Assembly: GCA_963770045.1 (NCBI GenBank)
Contig: CAVYOD010000015.1
Coordinates: forward strand, 62,001 to 126,000
Direction: 5' to 3'
DNA: 64,000 nt
Source of the DNA: CAVYOD01 sp963770045
GTDB lineage: Bacteria; Acidobacteriota; Aminicenantia; Aminicenantales; CAVYOD01
Shown: one piece after another, positions 1 through 9,462 of the stretch
Numbering within the stretch: position 1 is the first letter of the stretch
Layout of the letters: every line of letters starts with the position of its first letter
Notes under the pieces: model-generated
Databases searched by the model: none
Told to the model about the DNA's origin: nothing
The model's input: the letters and a program-made list of their open reading frames with translations, nothing else
Program-made: the position numbers and the translations under genes

Positions 1-371
1 GACCGGTTTGTTCACGGGGACTCTCAGGACATCGTCCTCTTTGCCGTTGGCGTAGTGGAATAGCCAGGACCACTGCCTGGCCGTCACGTCGACCTGCATG
101 GCGTCCTTTGGCGGGTTGCGGATGTACTCAAAATTGACCCAGCCAAAGTAGAACATCACGAGACCAGGATGGTGGGGATGATCGTCCAAACGATTTCGAG
201 GGCGGCGCTTTCTTTCACTGACTGAGATTGAGGATGCCTTTTCTTGTTGTACTTGATGAGGAAGATGATCATGAAGATCATCACCAGGACGAGCAGCACG
301 ACCGCGGAGGCTACGATGAAGAAGAAGGCGCTATCAACCTTTCCAGTCGTGTTCGCCGGTCCCAGAAACAC
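1..371 (-). CDS. ctaC: cytochrome c oxidase subunit II, 3' truncated by window edge and frameshifted
   Basis: Membrane-anchored subunit that receives electrons from cytochrome c. The start is a GTG preceded by GGAGG, which overlaps the ctaF stop. The first frame shows an N-terminal membrane helix, a basic turn (KYNKKRH) and the start of the second helix (ALEIVWTIIPTILV), as in COX2. That frame meets a stop at 156-158, but the next frame continues with VMFYFGWVNF and then VDVTARQWSWLFHYANG, a typical COX2 periplasmic entry. One missing base near 161-165 would restore a single reading frame. The CuA-binding C-terminus lies beyond the window. It is the last visible gene of the oxidase operon, an unusual place because subunit II commonly comes first. 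Confidence 0.85.
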
Positions 372-374
372 GTC

Positions 375-677
375 TTACCTCCGAAACCAAACGTCGCTGA
401 AGGTCAGAATGATCATGAGGGTCAGTGCCGACAGGGCCACGCCCAACATAACCTTCAGAAAAGTGCCTTCATAGCGCAAGTGCATAAAGAAGAGAAGGAC
501 GAGGGCGGCTTTGGCCGTGGAGATGAAAAGGTTGATGACCACGCTGAACGAGGTGAAGTGGAACCTGGCCACGGCAATGGTCGCCGCCAGGAGGACCAGG
601 AGGGCGACCCAGACCCAAGCGTAGACCCTGAAGGGGATGATTCGCAGTGATCGTTCGCTCTCGCCTTTCCGCTCCAT
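375..677 (-). CDS. ctaF: cytochrome c oxidase subunit IV (prokaryotic COX4 type)
   Basis: A 100-residue protein with three predicted membrane helices and a central FFMHLRYEG segment, as in the small subunit IV of bacterial caa3-type oxidases. That subunit stabilises the complex and carries no redox centre. It follows ctaE directly, with AGGAGA overlapping the ctaE stop and serving as its ribosome binding site. It precedes ctaC by three bases. The frame is intact, unlike the three larger oxidase genes around it. Confidence 0.85.
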   Translation of the reverse strand: MERKGESERSLRIIPFRVYAWVWVALLVLLAATIAVARFHFTSFSVVINLFISTAKAALVLLFFMHLRYEGTFLKVMLGVALSALTLMIILTFSDVWFRR

Positions 678-686
678 GTGTCTCTC

Positions 687-1332
687 CTAGGTGATCAGGT
701 AAAAAAGCGGGAAGAGATAGATCCAGACGATGTCCACGAAGTGCCAGTAAAGTCCGGTGTTCTCCAGTCGTGAAAACCTCTCGCTATCGATAACGCCCCG
801 CCTGGTGAAATGGATCATGAAGGAGATGGCTACGATGCCGATGAGCACGTGAAGCGCGTGGATGCCTGTCATCGTGTAATAAAGACCAAAGAACAGAATT
901 TCTCCGTGCTTCATCGCCAGGAGAGTAGGCCCGTTGGGATAGATGCCCTTGGCGATCTTGGCGCTCCACTCGAAGCCCTTGATGATGAGAAAGATGACGC
1001 CCAAGGAGGCGGTCGCCCCCTTGCAGAAGACAGGACAGGCGGCTCTTTCCTTTTCTGAGGGCGGTGATGGACAAAGCCATGAGGAGGCTGCTTGTAAGCA
1101 ATATGGCCGTGTTGATGGAACCGAGGAGTAGATTTTCATCCCTGGCGCTCCGATGGAAATCTTCAGGAAAGCGATAGCGGAAAATCGAGTAGAGGAGGAA
1201 CGTCCCGCCAAAGAAGAGGAGCTCCGTGAAGAGGAAGAACCACATGCCGATTTTCTTGCCTGTATAATCAATGGGCTCCTCGGAGGGTTCCGCCGCGCCA
1301 CGTTCTATTATTTCATCCGGCATCGTAGTCAT
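687..1332 (-). CDS. ctaE: cytochrome c oxidase subunit III, frameshifted
   Basis: Core membrane subunit of the haem-copper oxidase. The N-terminal part contains KIGMWFFLFTELLFFG and an RYRFPEDF loop. The C-terminal part carries KGFEW, GLYYTMTGIHALHVLIG and YWHFVDIVWIYLFPL, all classic COX3 signatures. The two halves lie in different frames: the first runs into a shifted frame after LSCLLQ. Removing one C from the five-C run at 1016-1020 joins them. ATG at 1332 (MTTMPDE) is preferred because AGGA lies eight bases upstream. An ATG at 1374 without a good binding site would lengthen the overlap with ctaD from 20 to 62 bases. Confidence 0.85.
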
Positions 1333-2928
1333 AGGGCGTTCCTGTGACAGCAGGGAGAGTTTTGAAGTTTCCATGCGGGGGAGGGGAAGGGATCTGCCAC
1401 TCCAAAGATCTGCCGCCCCACGGGTTCTGCGGAGCCCTCTCTCCTTTAAAGAGGGCGCGGATCAGGTTCCCGAAGATGATGACCAGTCCGATGAACAGGA
1501 TCCATGACCCGACCGTCGAAATGACCTGCAACGAGTGGTACTGGGGCGGATAGTCGAAGTACCGTCTGGGCATCCCCTTGTAGCCGAGGATGAACATGCT
1601 GAAATAGAGGAATTGGAATCCGATGAAGAGGAACAGCCAGCCGATCTTCGCGTTCCGCTGGCTGTACATCTTCCCGAACATCTTGGGAAACCAGTAATGG
1701 AGCGCCGCCAGGATCGCGAAGCCCGCCCCGCCGAACATGACGTAGTGAAAATGGGCGACGATAAAATAGGTGCCGTGGACATGGAGGTTGGGAGCGAGCG
1801 ATCCGATGACGAGTCCCGTCAGCCCGCCGATCGAGAAGAGAAAAATGAAGGAGACGGCAAAGATCAGGGGCGCGTCCAGATCGATGGACCCCTTGTAGAG
1901 CGTCGAGATCCAGTTGAAGACCTTGACCCCGCTCGGCACGGCCACGAGAAAGGTGAGGAAGGAGAAGATCACCCTGGCCGTGTCGCTCATTCCGCTCGTG
2001 AACATGTGATGCCCCCAGACGGCGTAGCCGATGATGGCGATTCCCAGGGCGGACAGGGCACACGGCGACGTAGCCGTAGAGCCTGCGCTTGGAGAAAACG
2101 GGGATGACTTCGCTGATGATCCCCATGGCGGGCAGGAGCATGATGTAGACGGCCGGATGGGAATAAGTCCAGAAGAGGTGCTCGAAAAGGATGGGGTCCC
2201 CGCCCTTGGCAGGGTCGAAAAAGCCCACTCCGAAGACTCTGGCGAGAATGATGAAGAGGAGCGTAATGGCGAGGACTGGCGTCGCCAGCATCTGGACCCA
2301 GCCCGTGGCGTAGAGGGTCCAGACGAAAGCCGGCATGCGGAACCAGCCCATCCCGGGCGCCCGCAGGCGGTGGATGGTGACGACGAAGTTGAGACCGGTG
2401 AGGATGGAGGAAAACCCCAGGACAAAGACGCCGAAGACGGCCATGCTGATGTTGGCCGGGGTCCTGATGCTGTAGGGGGCATAAAATGTCCAGCCTGTAT
2501 CCGGTGGCTTCCCTTGGATAAAGAGGGAGATGAGGATGATGACGGCACCGGTTACATAGAGCCACCAGGACAATCGGTTGATCCTCGGGAAGGCGACGTC
2601 CCTGGCGCCGATCAAGATGGGGAGGAAGAAATTTCCGAAAGCCACCGGCACGCCGGGGATGATGAAGAGGAAGATCTGGATGAGGCCATGGACCGTAAAG
2701 ACTTCGTTGTAGGTCTGAGACTTCATGATCCAGCCCGGAGAGATGATACTGAGCCGCATGAGCATGCCGAGCAGCACTCCCACGGAAAAAAAGGAGAGGA
2801 GGGCCGCCGAGATACATGAGGCCGATGCGCTTGTGGTCCGTGGACATCATCCAGGCGACGATTCCGCGGTACTTGCCTTTTTCTTCGTAAAAACTGCCTT
2901 CCACGGGCAGAAATCGCTTCAGGGACAT
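1313..2928 (-). CDS. ctaD: cytochrome c oxidase subunit I, A2-type, two frameshifts
   Basis: Catalytic subunit that reduces O2 at haem a3-CuB and pumps protons. Read across three frames it gives a full-length COX1. The N-terminus has STDHKRIGLMYL. Haem and copper ligands are visible in FTVHGLIQIF, WTYSHPAVY, GHHMFTSGM and HGTYFIVAHFHYVMFGG. The YSHPAV motif places it in the A2 subfamily, which has a Tyr-Ser pair instead of the A1 glutamate in the proton channel. Frame changes fall near 2803-2812 and 2057-2062, and removal of one base at each restores continuity. The start overlaps the SCO stop (TAAATG), with AAGGAG inside the SCO 3' end. Confidence 0.88.
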
Positions 2929-3759
2929 TTATCTCGACTCCTTGGGTCTTTTTCGGCCTGCCGCCAGGTAAACAAATAGAAATGCCAGGCCGACGAGCGT
3001 GCCCCAGCCTGCGATCCGCATGAGCCTCAAAGATTCCACTTGTCCTTCCGGCTCATGGGGAAAGCAGAACAGGAGCGGGCTGCTCGCGCCCCCATAGATT
3101 TCACCTCTTGCCGCAGCCCGGAGTGATTGTTCGATGTCGACCTTGGAAAAAGTGACCGGATAGCCCACGCCATAATGGTATTTCGAGGCATAGACATAGC
3201 GGCAGATCTTTCCTCCGGGGGCGATAATGGCCAGGATCACGGGGTGGGTGAATCCGTGCTCCTCTTTTTGATAACTGAATCCAAGAGCGTCGGTAAGCTT
3301 TTCAATGTCCCCCTGGGCGGCGACGAGAAAAGACCAAGCTTCTTCCGGAAAACCCGGGCCAAGGGGCTTTGTATAGTTCCGTCTGGCCAAGGCTGCCTCG
3401 CGCCCCGTATCCTCGCTGTCAAAGCTCAGAGTGATGACCCGATAATCTCTTTTGGGATCGAGACCCAAACTCTGGATGAGCTGGCCCAGGCCTGACAGGA
3501 GCTGGGGGCAGATGTGCTCACAGCTGTAATAGACGAGAGACAGAATCGTCGGGCGGTCGATTAGATCCAGAAGAGGGAATTCCTGGCCCTTTTCATTGAC
3601 GCACCGGACATCGGAGGGTATGGTTTGTCCCGTTTTCTCCGCCACGCCGATGGTTCCCGCCGGCTCTATCCCAAGCCCCAACGCGGAACCTAAAAGGAGC
3701 AGAAGCAGTCCCGCTGTCAATCTGGATTTAATATGAGAAGTTCGTTCTTGTGCCGGCAA
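2929..3759 (-). CDS. SCO1/SenC-family copper chaperone for cytochrome oxidase
   Basis: Thioredoxin-fold protein that delivers copper to the CuA site of subunit II. A hydrophobic N-terminal segment (residues about 13-30) is a signal or anchor sequence. The copper-binding cysteines are in YYSCEHICPQL (CxxxC), and a second membrane segment lies near the C-terminus (LVGLAFLFVYLAAG). The 276-residue length is slightly above the family norm because of this C-terminal anchor. The start is TTG with GGAAGG six bases upstream. It is the first gene of the oxidase operon. The downstream ctaD start touches its stop codon, so expression is probably coupled. Confidence 0.85.
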   Translation of the reverse strand: MPAQERTSHIKSRLTAGLLLLLLGSALGLGIEPAGTIGVAEKTGQTIPSDVRCVNEKGQEFPLLDLIDRPTILSLVYYSCEHICPQLLSGLGQLIQSLGLDPKRDYRVITLSFDSEDTGREAALARRNYTKPLGPGFPEEAWSFLVAAQGDIEKLTDALGFSYQKEEHGFTHPVILAIIAPGGKICRYVYASKYHYGVGYPVTFSKVDIEQSLRAAARGEIYGGASSPLLFCFPHEPEGQVESLRLMRIAGWGTLVGLAFLFVYLAAGRKRPKESR

Positions 3760-4045
3760 AATTTCCTTCCCTCTTCGGCCCGGACTTTATATTTCCGCCC
3801 TACAAGAATTCTATCGCCTCGAGATTATCCCCGTCAAGGGAGCCGAAAAAAAAGGCAGCCATCTTTTGCTTTCCCGCTCCGGCAAGATCGCCCGAGTCGT
3901 CTTTCTCGTCTCCCGTCTATTTCGTCAAAAGGAAAGGGAGGAGTAAGACTTCTTGCTTCTCAGTGCTCGCTGCTCACGGCTCATTGTTTTTTTGACAAGA
4001 CGACGAAAAAGACCAGAGAGACGGATCTTGCGGTTAAAGATATGA
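3760..4045. other. intergenic region with a short heptamer array
   Basis: About 285 bases between the SCO operon and the fragment beyond it, with no convincing gene. Position 3961-3984 holds three units of the heptamer family seen elsewhere in the window, here in reverse orientation (TGCTCGC TGCTCAC GGCTCAT). It is followed by a T-run and a GACGACG stretch. A TATAAA box on the minus strand near 3790 could serve the SCO operon, but no matching -35 was found. Confidence 0.5.
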
Positions 4046-4268
4046 TTACTTTTTGCGGGTCGCGGTTGATTCTATGTAAAGGGAAAAGGCCTCGGGCTGT
4101 CCGGGCGGCGCTATCTCGAACTTCAGGTCCAACGTGTTGTCTCCTGTCTTTAGGTACGTAAATCTGAACCGCGGCGCCGACGGACTGATGTCGCCCAGGA
4201 GCACGACCTCCCTCTGGTCCTGGGAGATTTCAATGTCGTAATGAATGGACCGGGGTTGATAAGGGATT
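4046..4268 (-). pseudogene. open C-terminal fragment downstream of the GNAT gene (probable frameshifted extension)
   Basis: This frame opens only 25 bases upstream of the acetyltransferase stop, has no ATG, GTG or TTG at its beginning, and runs about 70 codons to a TAA at 4046. Its translation (for example HYDIEISQDQREVVLLGD and LKTGDNTLDLKFEI) has the hydrophobic alternation of a beta-rich domain and the codon usage of real genes here. A single extra base near 4270 would fuse it to the acetyltransferase as a C-terminal extension. Otherwise it is the remnant of a gene whose start is lost. No family was recognised. Confidence 0.45.
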
Positions 4269-4853
4269 CTACTGACAGCGCTGCCAGTCGGTGTCGCTCA
4301 AAAAATGCTCAAGCTCGGTCAGTAGTTCCTTGGTATTGCAGGCCATGATAATCAGATCCTGCTCTCCGCCTTCGAGATCTTTCACGTAGTCGGGGATGAG
4401 GAGCTCTTCCCGGAACCCGAGCTTGCGGAAGATGTGCTGGGCGGCGATCTGGGGCCTCATCATCTTGGCGATGATCATCTGCACATTTTTTTCTACGGCG
4501 ACGAGGTAGAGCTCTTTGATTATGTGCATGCCCAGCCCCTTGTGCTGAAAGGGATGGGCGACGATAACGCGGATCTCCCCCTGGTGCCTGCGCCATCCCT
4601 CTCCAGACAGTTCCAGGGCGCCGTCGGCGACGATTTCGCCGCCGCTTAGGGCAATGATCCGGATAACATTTCCGGTCTCGATGCGCTTGATTCTCTGGGA
4701 AACGACATCCCTGTTGGTGACATCAACCCTCAAATAGATTCTGTCTTCAAGGGGAAGCGCCTGGTAGAAGGTCATCAATTTGTCCAGATCATTGATGTGA
4801 AGATCTCTGACCGTAACCTTTGTTCCGTCTTTAAGCGTTTCATTCTTGTTCAT
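4269..4853 (-). CDS. GNAT-family N-acetyltransferase
   Basis: A 194-residue protein with the GNAT fold. EIRVIVAHPFQHKGLGMHII matches motif A, the acetyl-CoA pyrophosphate loop (Q-x-x-G-x-G pattern), and is followed by a QIAAQHIFRKLGF motif B. It probably transfers an acetyl group to an amine or protein lysine; the substrate cannot be read from sequence. It is transcribed alone from a well-formed promoter at 4885-4913. The end (DTDWQRCQ) may be premature, because an open frame continues downstream with a one-base offset. Confidence 0.8.
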   Translation of the reverse strand: MNKNETLKDGTKVTVRDLHINDLDKLMTFYQALPLEDRIYLRVDVTNRDVVSQRIKRIETGNVIRIIALSGGEIVADGALELSGEGWRRHQGEIRVIVAHPFQHKGLGMHIIKELYLVAVEKNVQMIIAKMMRPQIAAQHIFRKLGFREELLIPDYVKDLEGGEQDLIIMACNTKELLTELEHFLSDTDWQRCQ

Positions 4854-4884
4854 GTGTGATCGTCTCCCTTATTTTGGTGGTAAA

Positions 4885-4913
4885 AATATATGGGGGGAGG
4901 CGGAAAAAGTCAA
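4885..4913 (-). promoter_or_regulatory. sigma70-type promoter for the GNAT gene
   Basis: On the minus strand TTGACT (4908-4913) is followed by a 17-base spacer and TATATT (4885-4890), each matching the consensus at five of six positions. The start codon at 4853 lies about 25 bases beyond the expected transcription start, with GGGAG in between. Confidence 0.65.
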
Positions 4914-4929
4914 GTGCTAGGCTATGATT

Positions 4930-6174
4930 TCAGCTGTCCTCTCGTTGGTGAGATTTGCGAATGACCGGATCTATAACCTGGATACGAAGCTCATGGGCGT
5001 TTGGTTGGCGACCGATGGGAGACCTTCTCTCTTTGAGCGCCAAGAGCAGAAGAGCGGAGGCGACGGTCAGGACGAGGGAAAAATAGAACGGCGCGAACAT
5101 TCCCAGCCGCTCCCAGAGCTCTCCGGCGACAAAGGAAGCGGGAAGAGCGCAGAGGCCGATGATCATCTGGAATCCTCCCAGGCAGCTGGCGATAAACGGA
5201 GGAGGGCAAATTTCGGTGACCAGAGTCCTTTGGACCGGGTCCAAAGCCGCCTTATGAAGTCCGTATAGGGCAAAAATCAGAACGATCAAGACGGAGCTGC
5301 GGCCGAAGATTATTCCAAGGCAAACACCCGCCCAGAGTAGGAACGCCAGGAGGAGGACGGGTTTTCGCCCGATCTTGTCCGAGAGCCTGCCAAAAGGGAG
5401 AGAAAAGAGCGAGGCCGCAGCTGTGTAAACAAGGTAAAGGACCGGGATAAGAACGACGCGAAATCCGAACCTTCTGGCATAGACAAGAAGAAAGGAATAG
5501 CTGAAGGCCCCCAGAGCATAGAGAGCGTTAAGAAATATGTAAAGCCTCAGGTTTTTGTCGATATCTTTGAGAGCGAGTCCCTTGAAGATCCTGAGACCAG
5601 AGGTTTTTTTTTCTTTGATCTTGGTGAAAATGAGGAGGGCACCGGCCAGAGAAGGTATTGCGGCCAGGGCGAACAGGAGCCGGTAGCCGAGAAGTTCGAA
5701 AAAGACGATGCAAATCAGGATGCCGGTCACCGCACCTAGGTTGTCCATGGCTCTGAGCAACCCGAAGTGACGGCCCCGGTTGGAATCGGTCGAGAGCTCG
5801 GCCACTAGGGCATCGCGGGGAGCGCTTCGGATCTTACCCACCCGGTCGAGGGCCCGGAAGGGGATGAGGTGCTGCCAAACAGTGGAAACAGAATAGCCAA
5901 GCCGGGAGAATGCTCCGCAAAGATACCCGAGCCAGATGAACACTTTCCGTTTTTTGATCCGGTCGGAGAGATACCCCGAAGCGGCCTGGGACAGTGAGAC
6001 CAGCGCTTCGCCCAGCCCATCCAGGAATCCCAGGGCGGCCATGTTGGCCTTGAGGATTTGGGTCACAAAAAGCGGCCAGACCGGGTAGATGATGTCTGAG
6101 CCCATATCGTTCAAGAAGGAGGCCAGGGCGAAGGTCCGGATCGTTTTTTTCTGTTCGCGAGCGTCGTTTTTCAT
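4930..6174 (-). CDS. MFS transporter
   Basis: A 414-residue integral membrane protein with about twelve hydrophobic helices in two halves. The cytoplasmic loop after helix 2 (GYLSDRIKKRK) and its counterpart in the second half (GRLSDKIGRKP) are the duplicated MFS motif A. The conserved RALDRVGKIRSAPRDAL segment after helix 4 is typical of one branch of drug-efflux-like permeases. The substrate is unknown. No strong ribosome binding site precedes the ATG. It is transcribed towards the GNAT gene, but that gene has its own promoter downstream of this stop. Confidence 0.82.
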   Translation of the reverse strand: MKNDAREQKKTIRTFALASFLNDMGSDIIYPVWPLFVTQILKANMAALGFLDGLGEALVSLSQAASGYLSDRIKKRKVFIWLGYLCGAFSRLGYSVSTVWQHLIPFRALDRVGKIRSAPRDALVAELSTDSNRGRHFGLLRAMDNLGAVTGILICIVFFELLGYRLLFALAAIPSLAGALLIFTKIKEKKTSGLRIFKGLALKDIDKNLRLYIFLNALYALGAFSYSFLLVYARRFGFRVVLIPVLYLVYTAAASLFSLPFGRLSDKIGRKPVLLLAFLLWAGVCLGIIFGRSSVLIVLIFALYGLHKAALDPVQRTLVTEICPPPFIASCLGGFQMIIGLCALPASFVAGELWERLGMFAPFYFSLVLTVASALLLLALKERRSPIGRQPNAHELRIQVIDPVIRKSHQREDS

Positions 6175-6343
6175 CTCAATTTGGGTTCAGAATGAGAAGA
6201 AATCGAAGGGCTGCATTATAACCCAATTCAAAGAAAATGGGAGGGCCGCCCAGAGTGCCGCCGCGCTGCTCCGATCGGACCCCCGAGCTGGGTTGGCTTG
6301 AACCATCACGGAATAAGGGATGCTTCCCTGAAGCCGGAACAAA

Positions 6344-6373
6344 TTGACAGAGGCGGAAAGGGAACGTTATCAT
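6344..6373 (+). promoter_or_regulatory. sigma70-type promoter for the ChaN-PDZ gene
   Basis: TTGACA (6344-6349, perfect) is separated by 18 bases from TATCAT (6368-6373, five of six). An AAGGAG ribosome binding site and ATG follow at 6391 and 6404, giving a leader of roughly 25 bases. Confidence 0.7.
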
Positions 6374-6403
6374 ACCTCTTCAGTCCCACAAAGGAGCAGC
6401 GCA

Positions 6404-7631
6404 ATGAGAAAGGCGGAAGATTTTGTGTGTTTGGCTGTTGCTGGTTTTAACCAGCCTCGCCTCGGCCTCGGAAGAGAAGGAGGACAAATCTCTGACTTTA
6501 CACATCGGAATCGTAAACTATCGGAACCAGGTCGTTGAGGTCCTGCCAGGGATGATTGTCTCCGAGGCAAAGGGAAAAGCCGTCGATTTTGCCCGGATGG
6601 CCAAAGAGATGAAGGACGTCCCCTTTATCTTTGTCGGAGAGAACCACGACAGTCTGCCTATGCACGAGGTCCAACTCAAAACGATCGAGGCGCTCTACGC
6701 CCAGGACAAAAGAATTTCGATCGGCCTGGAGATGTTGCCTGTGACCTACCAACCCCAGCTGGATAAATGGACCGCGGGCAGCCTGACCAAAGACGAGTTC
6801 ATCCGGGAAGGGAAGTGGTACGTCAACTGGAATCTCAACTTCGGCTATTATGAGAAGATTTTTGATTTCGCCCGGGAGAATAAGATCCCGATGTGGGCCT
6901 TGAACGCGCCCAAAGACCTCATCACGACCATTCGCATGAAGGGCTGGGATGTGCTCGGCGAGGACGAAAAGAAGATCGTTCCCAGGCCCGACCTGACCAA
7001 TCAGGAGCACCGTCAGCTCATCCGGACGATCCTCGAAAGCGCCGAGTTGCCGCATCAGATGAAAGGAACTGATCTGGATATGGTCTTCGAGGGGCTTTAC
7101 CGGGCCCAGGTGGCCTGGGACGAGGTCATGGCCGCCAACGCCGTGCGAGCCTATCAAGAAGACGGACGGCGTCTGATTGTCTTGGCGGGCTCCGGTCACC
7201 TCCTCTATAACCTCGGGATCAACCTCCGGGTCCATGAGAAAACGCGCTTGGCTTCAAAAACTGTGATTTGTGTGCCCGTCCCCAAGGGCAAGGCAGGTCT
7301 CAAGGTGACGCGGAGCCTCGGCGATTACGTCTGGGGCCTTCCCGAAGAGGACCGTCCCGCTTTCCCCTCGGTGGGCCTGAGCTTCAAGAAGTTCGAGGGC
7401 CTCGACAACCTGGCCATCGACGGCAAACCCATCGAGGGCGCCGCCAAAGGCGGAGATTTTGAAAAAGGGGACATTGTTCTCGCGGTGGATGGAAAGCGGT
7501 TCGATGATATCAACGAAGCCAGGACCTATCTGGCTCAGTTCAAATGGGGTGATGAGGTGAAATTCCGGCTGCTCCGCAATGCCCAGGTCAAAGAGGTGGC
7601 CCTCAAGTTCGAAGCATCAAGAGATAAGTGA
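6404..7631 (+). CDS. secreted ChaN-like haem-binding-type domain fused to a PDZ domain
   Basis: Exported two-domain protein. After a signal peptide, residues about 55-290 match the ChaN (DUF399/Tiki superfamily) fold, seen in FIFVGENHD, IGLEMLP and the late GSGHLLYNLGI motif. ChaN proteins bind haem or act as metallo-hydrolases. The last 110 residues form a PDZ-like domain (GDIVLAVDGKRFDDINEA). The open frame from TTG 6423 lacks a basic signal n-region. ATG 6404, with AAGGAG upstream, gives MRKA and would join this frame if one G of the pair at 6415-6416 is extra, giving a normal signal peptide (KILCVWLLLVLTSLASA). The frameshifted 6404 start is therefore preferred. Confidence 0.75.
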
Positions 7632-7669
7632 GCAGAGAAGGGTGAGGAGTCATTAAAAGGAGGCCAGGG

Positions 7670-9423
7670 ATGTTAAAAAATAAAAAGAAAAAGAGGACAG
7701 GCTACTTTTTCGGAAAGAAAAACAGCCTATCCCTCTGGGGAAAAAGCTCAGGCCTCATGCTTCGGCCTTGCTGTTTGTTTATTCGATGGCCGCCGCGGCG
7801 GTCGTAAAAACGCCGGCTGAAGAGTCGAACTATACTCGCTACAGCCAGAACGAGGACATCTCCCGATTCTTGAGCGTCCTCGCCGCTCAGGCGCCGGAAC
7901 TGAGGGTCCAGGTCGTGGGCCAATCTCAGGGGGTTGAAAATTTTCCGGCCATGAATATTTATCTTTGCATTCTCTCCGAGGAAAGGGCGGCCGGCCCCCA
8001 GTCACTGAACCGCCACAAACCGACATTCCTTTTGACAGCCTCCCAGCACGGCAACGAACAGTCGGCCAAGGAAGCAGCACTCTGGCTCATCCGTGATCTG
8101 GCCCAGGGAGATCTCAAGCCCCTGCTCTCCAAGATGAACTTCCTTATCATCCCCCAGACGAACCCCTACGGAAATTTCTTCGACCGCCGCCAGAACGAGC
8201 TCGGCCTGGACATGAACCGCGACCACATCAAGCTCGAGACAGAAGGAGTTCAGTCGATCCACCGCGTCTTCGCGGCCTGGATGCCGGAAGTGACCATGGA
8301 TGTCCACGAGAAAGGCGACGATTTTTATCGCGTTTCGATCGGCTGCGTCTCCAACATCAACATCGGTCCCAGCCTTCAGGAATTTTCGAGGAGCAGGATT
8401 CTGGCCCAGGTCGAAGAAAGCCTTAAAAAAAGAAATCTGACCTTCCACGAGTATCTGGTCGAGGAAGAGATGGGGGTGAACACCGCATCCGGCGCGAACC
8501 TCAAACCGGAAGAGACGGCCGGCAAAGAAATGATGATGCGCTATAGCACGACGGACCTCAACGACGGCCGGAACAGCCTGGGGATCTTTGAGACGCTTTC
8601 ATTTATCCAGGAAGGCGCCTCCCGCGGCGATATCGCGACCTTGCGCGAGCGAACCGCCTGGCAATATCACGGGATACGGAGTTTCTCCGAGGCAGTGGCT
8701 GGCAGGGGCAACGAGATACTCAAGCTCGTCCGAGGAGTTCGTGAGACACTGCTCGCGAAGGCGAAGGCCTACTCCGAAACCGACCTGGTGCATCTGAGGA
8801 TGGACTTTGCCCGGGATGAGAAAAATCCCACGTTGACGATCCAGGAATTCGCGAATTCCGACTCGGAGATCGAGGGTGTGCTCAAAACGGACAAAAAAGC
8901 CGGCGAAGTTGTGGCCGCTGCGGACCTCGCCCCCTATCCTTATCCGATTCGCCAGAAAGTCGTGACCCGGGTGATCAAAAACTGGTTTCCAGAGGTCGTT
9001 CCCCGGCTGAGTGTCCCCAGGCCGCTCGGCTACATCATCCCGTCCGCTCACCTCGATGTCGTTGAGACCATGCTCCGGCTCGGCATAGAGTTGGCTGTGC
9101 TCGTTCGTGATCTGCCGCTCGAGGTGGAAGCTTACGAGGTGGGCGAGGTTGTGCCTTCCAAGCACGATTATCTGGCGCCGGAAAAGATCGAAGTCATTCA
9201 GAGGAATCTTCAGACCATCGCCAAGCGCGGCGATTTTTTTGTTTCCTGCGCTCAGCCGGCGGCCAACCTGATCCCCGCGCTTCTCGAACCCCAATCGGAC
9301 TTCGGCTTCATTCGCTACTGGAAGTTCCGGCTTGTCCCGGAAAAAGGGGACTTATTCGCTTTTTACAGGTTGACCAAAAAGACGGATCTGCCGGTCGTTC
9401 CCTATGAACCTTGGGGAAAATGA
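7670..9423 (+). CDS. secreted M14-family zinc carboxypeptidase, N-terminus frameshifted
   Basis: Metallopeptidase related to carboxypeptidase A. Zinc and substrate residues are visible: the H-x-x-E pair in ASQHGNEQS, the MNRDH arginine-bearing segment, the third ligand in TMDVHEKGD, and a candidate catalytic glutamate in LGIFETLSF. A long C-terminal region of about 230 residues follows the catalytic core. The continuous frame can start only at TTG 7768 or ATG 7786, neither with a binding site. ATG 7670 has a perfect AAGGAGG but lies one frame off, in an A-rich stretch, so an indel between 7680 and 7760 is likely. It lies 38 bases after the ChaN-PDZ gene and is probably co-transcribed with it. 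Confidence 0.78.
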
Positions 9424-9462
9424 GCCGCCCGAGTCTTCTCTGGCCGCAGGAGCGGCCGGGGC

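Noticed and set aside
1..2928. Programmed ribosomal frameshifting in the oxidase genes
   Set aside because: Breaks occur at different places in three genes, without a shared slippery heptamer or downstream structure, and similar breaks affect unrelated genes.
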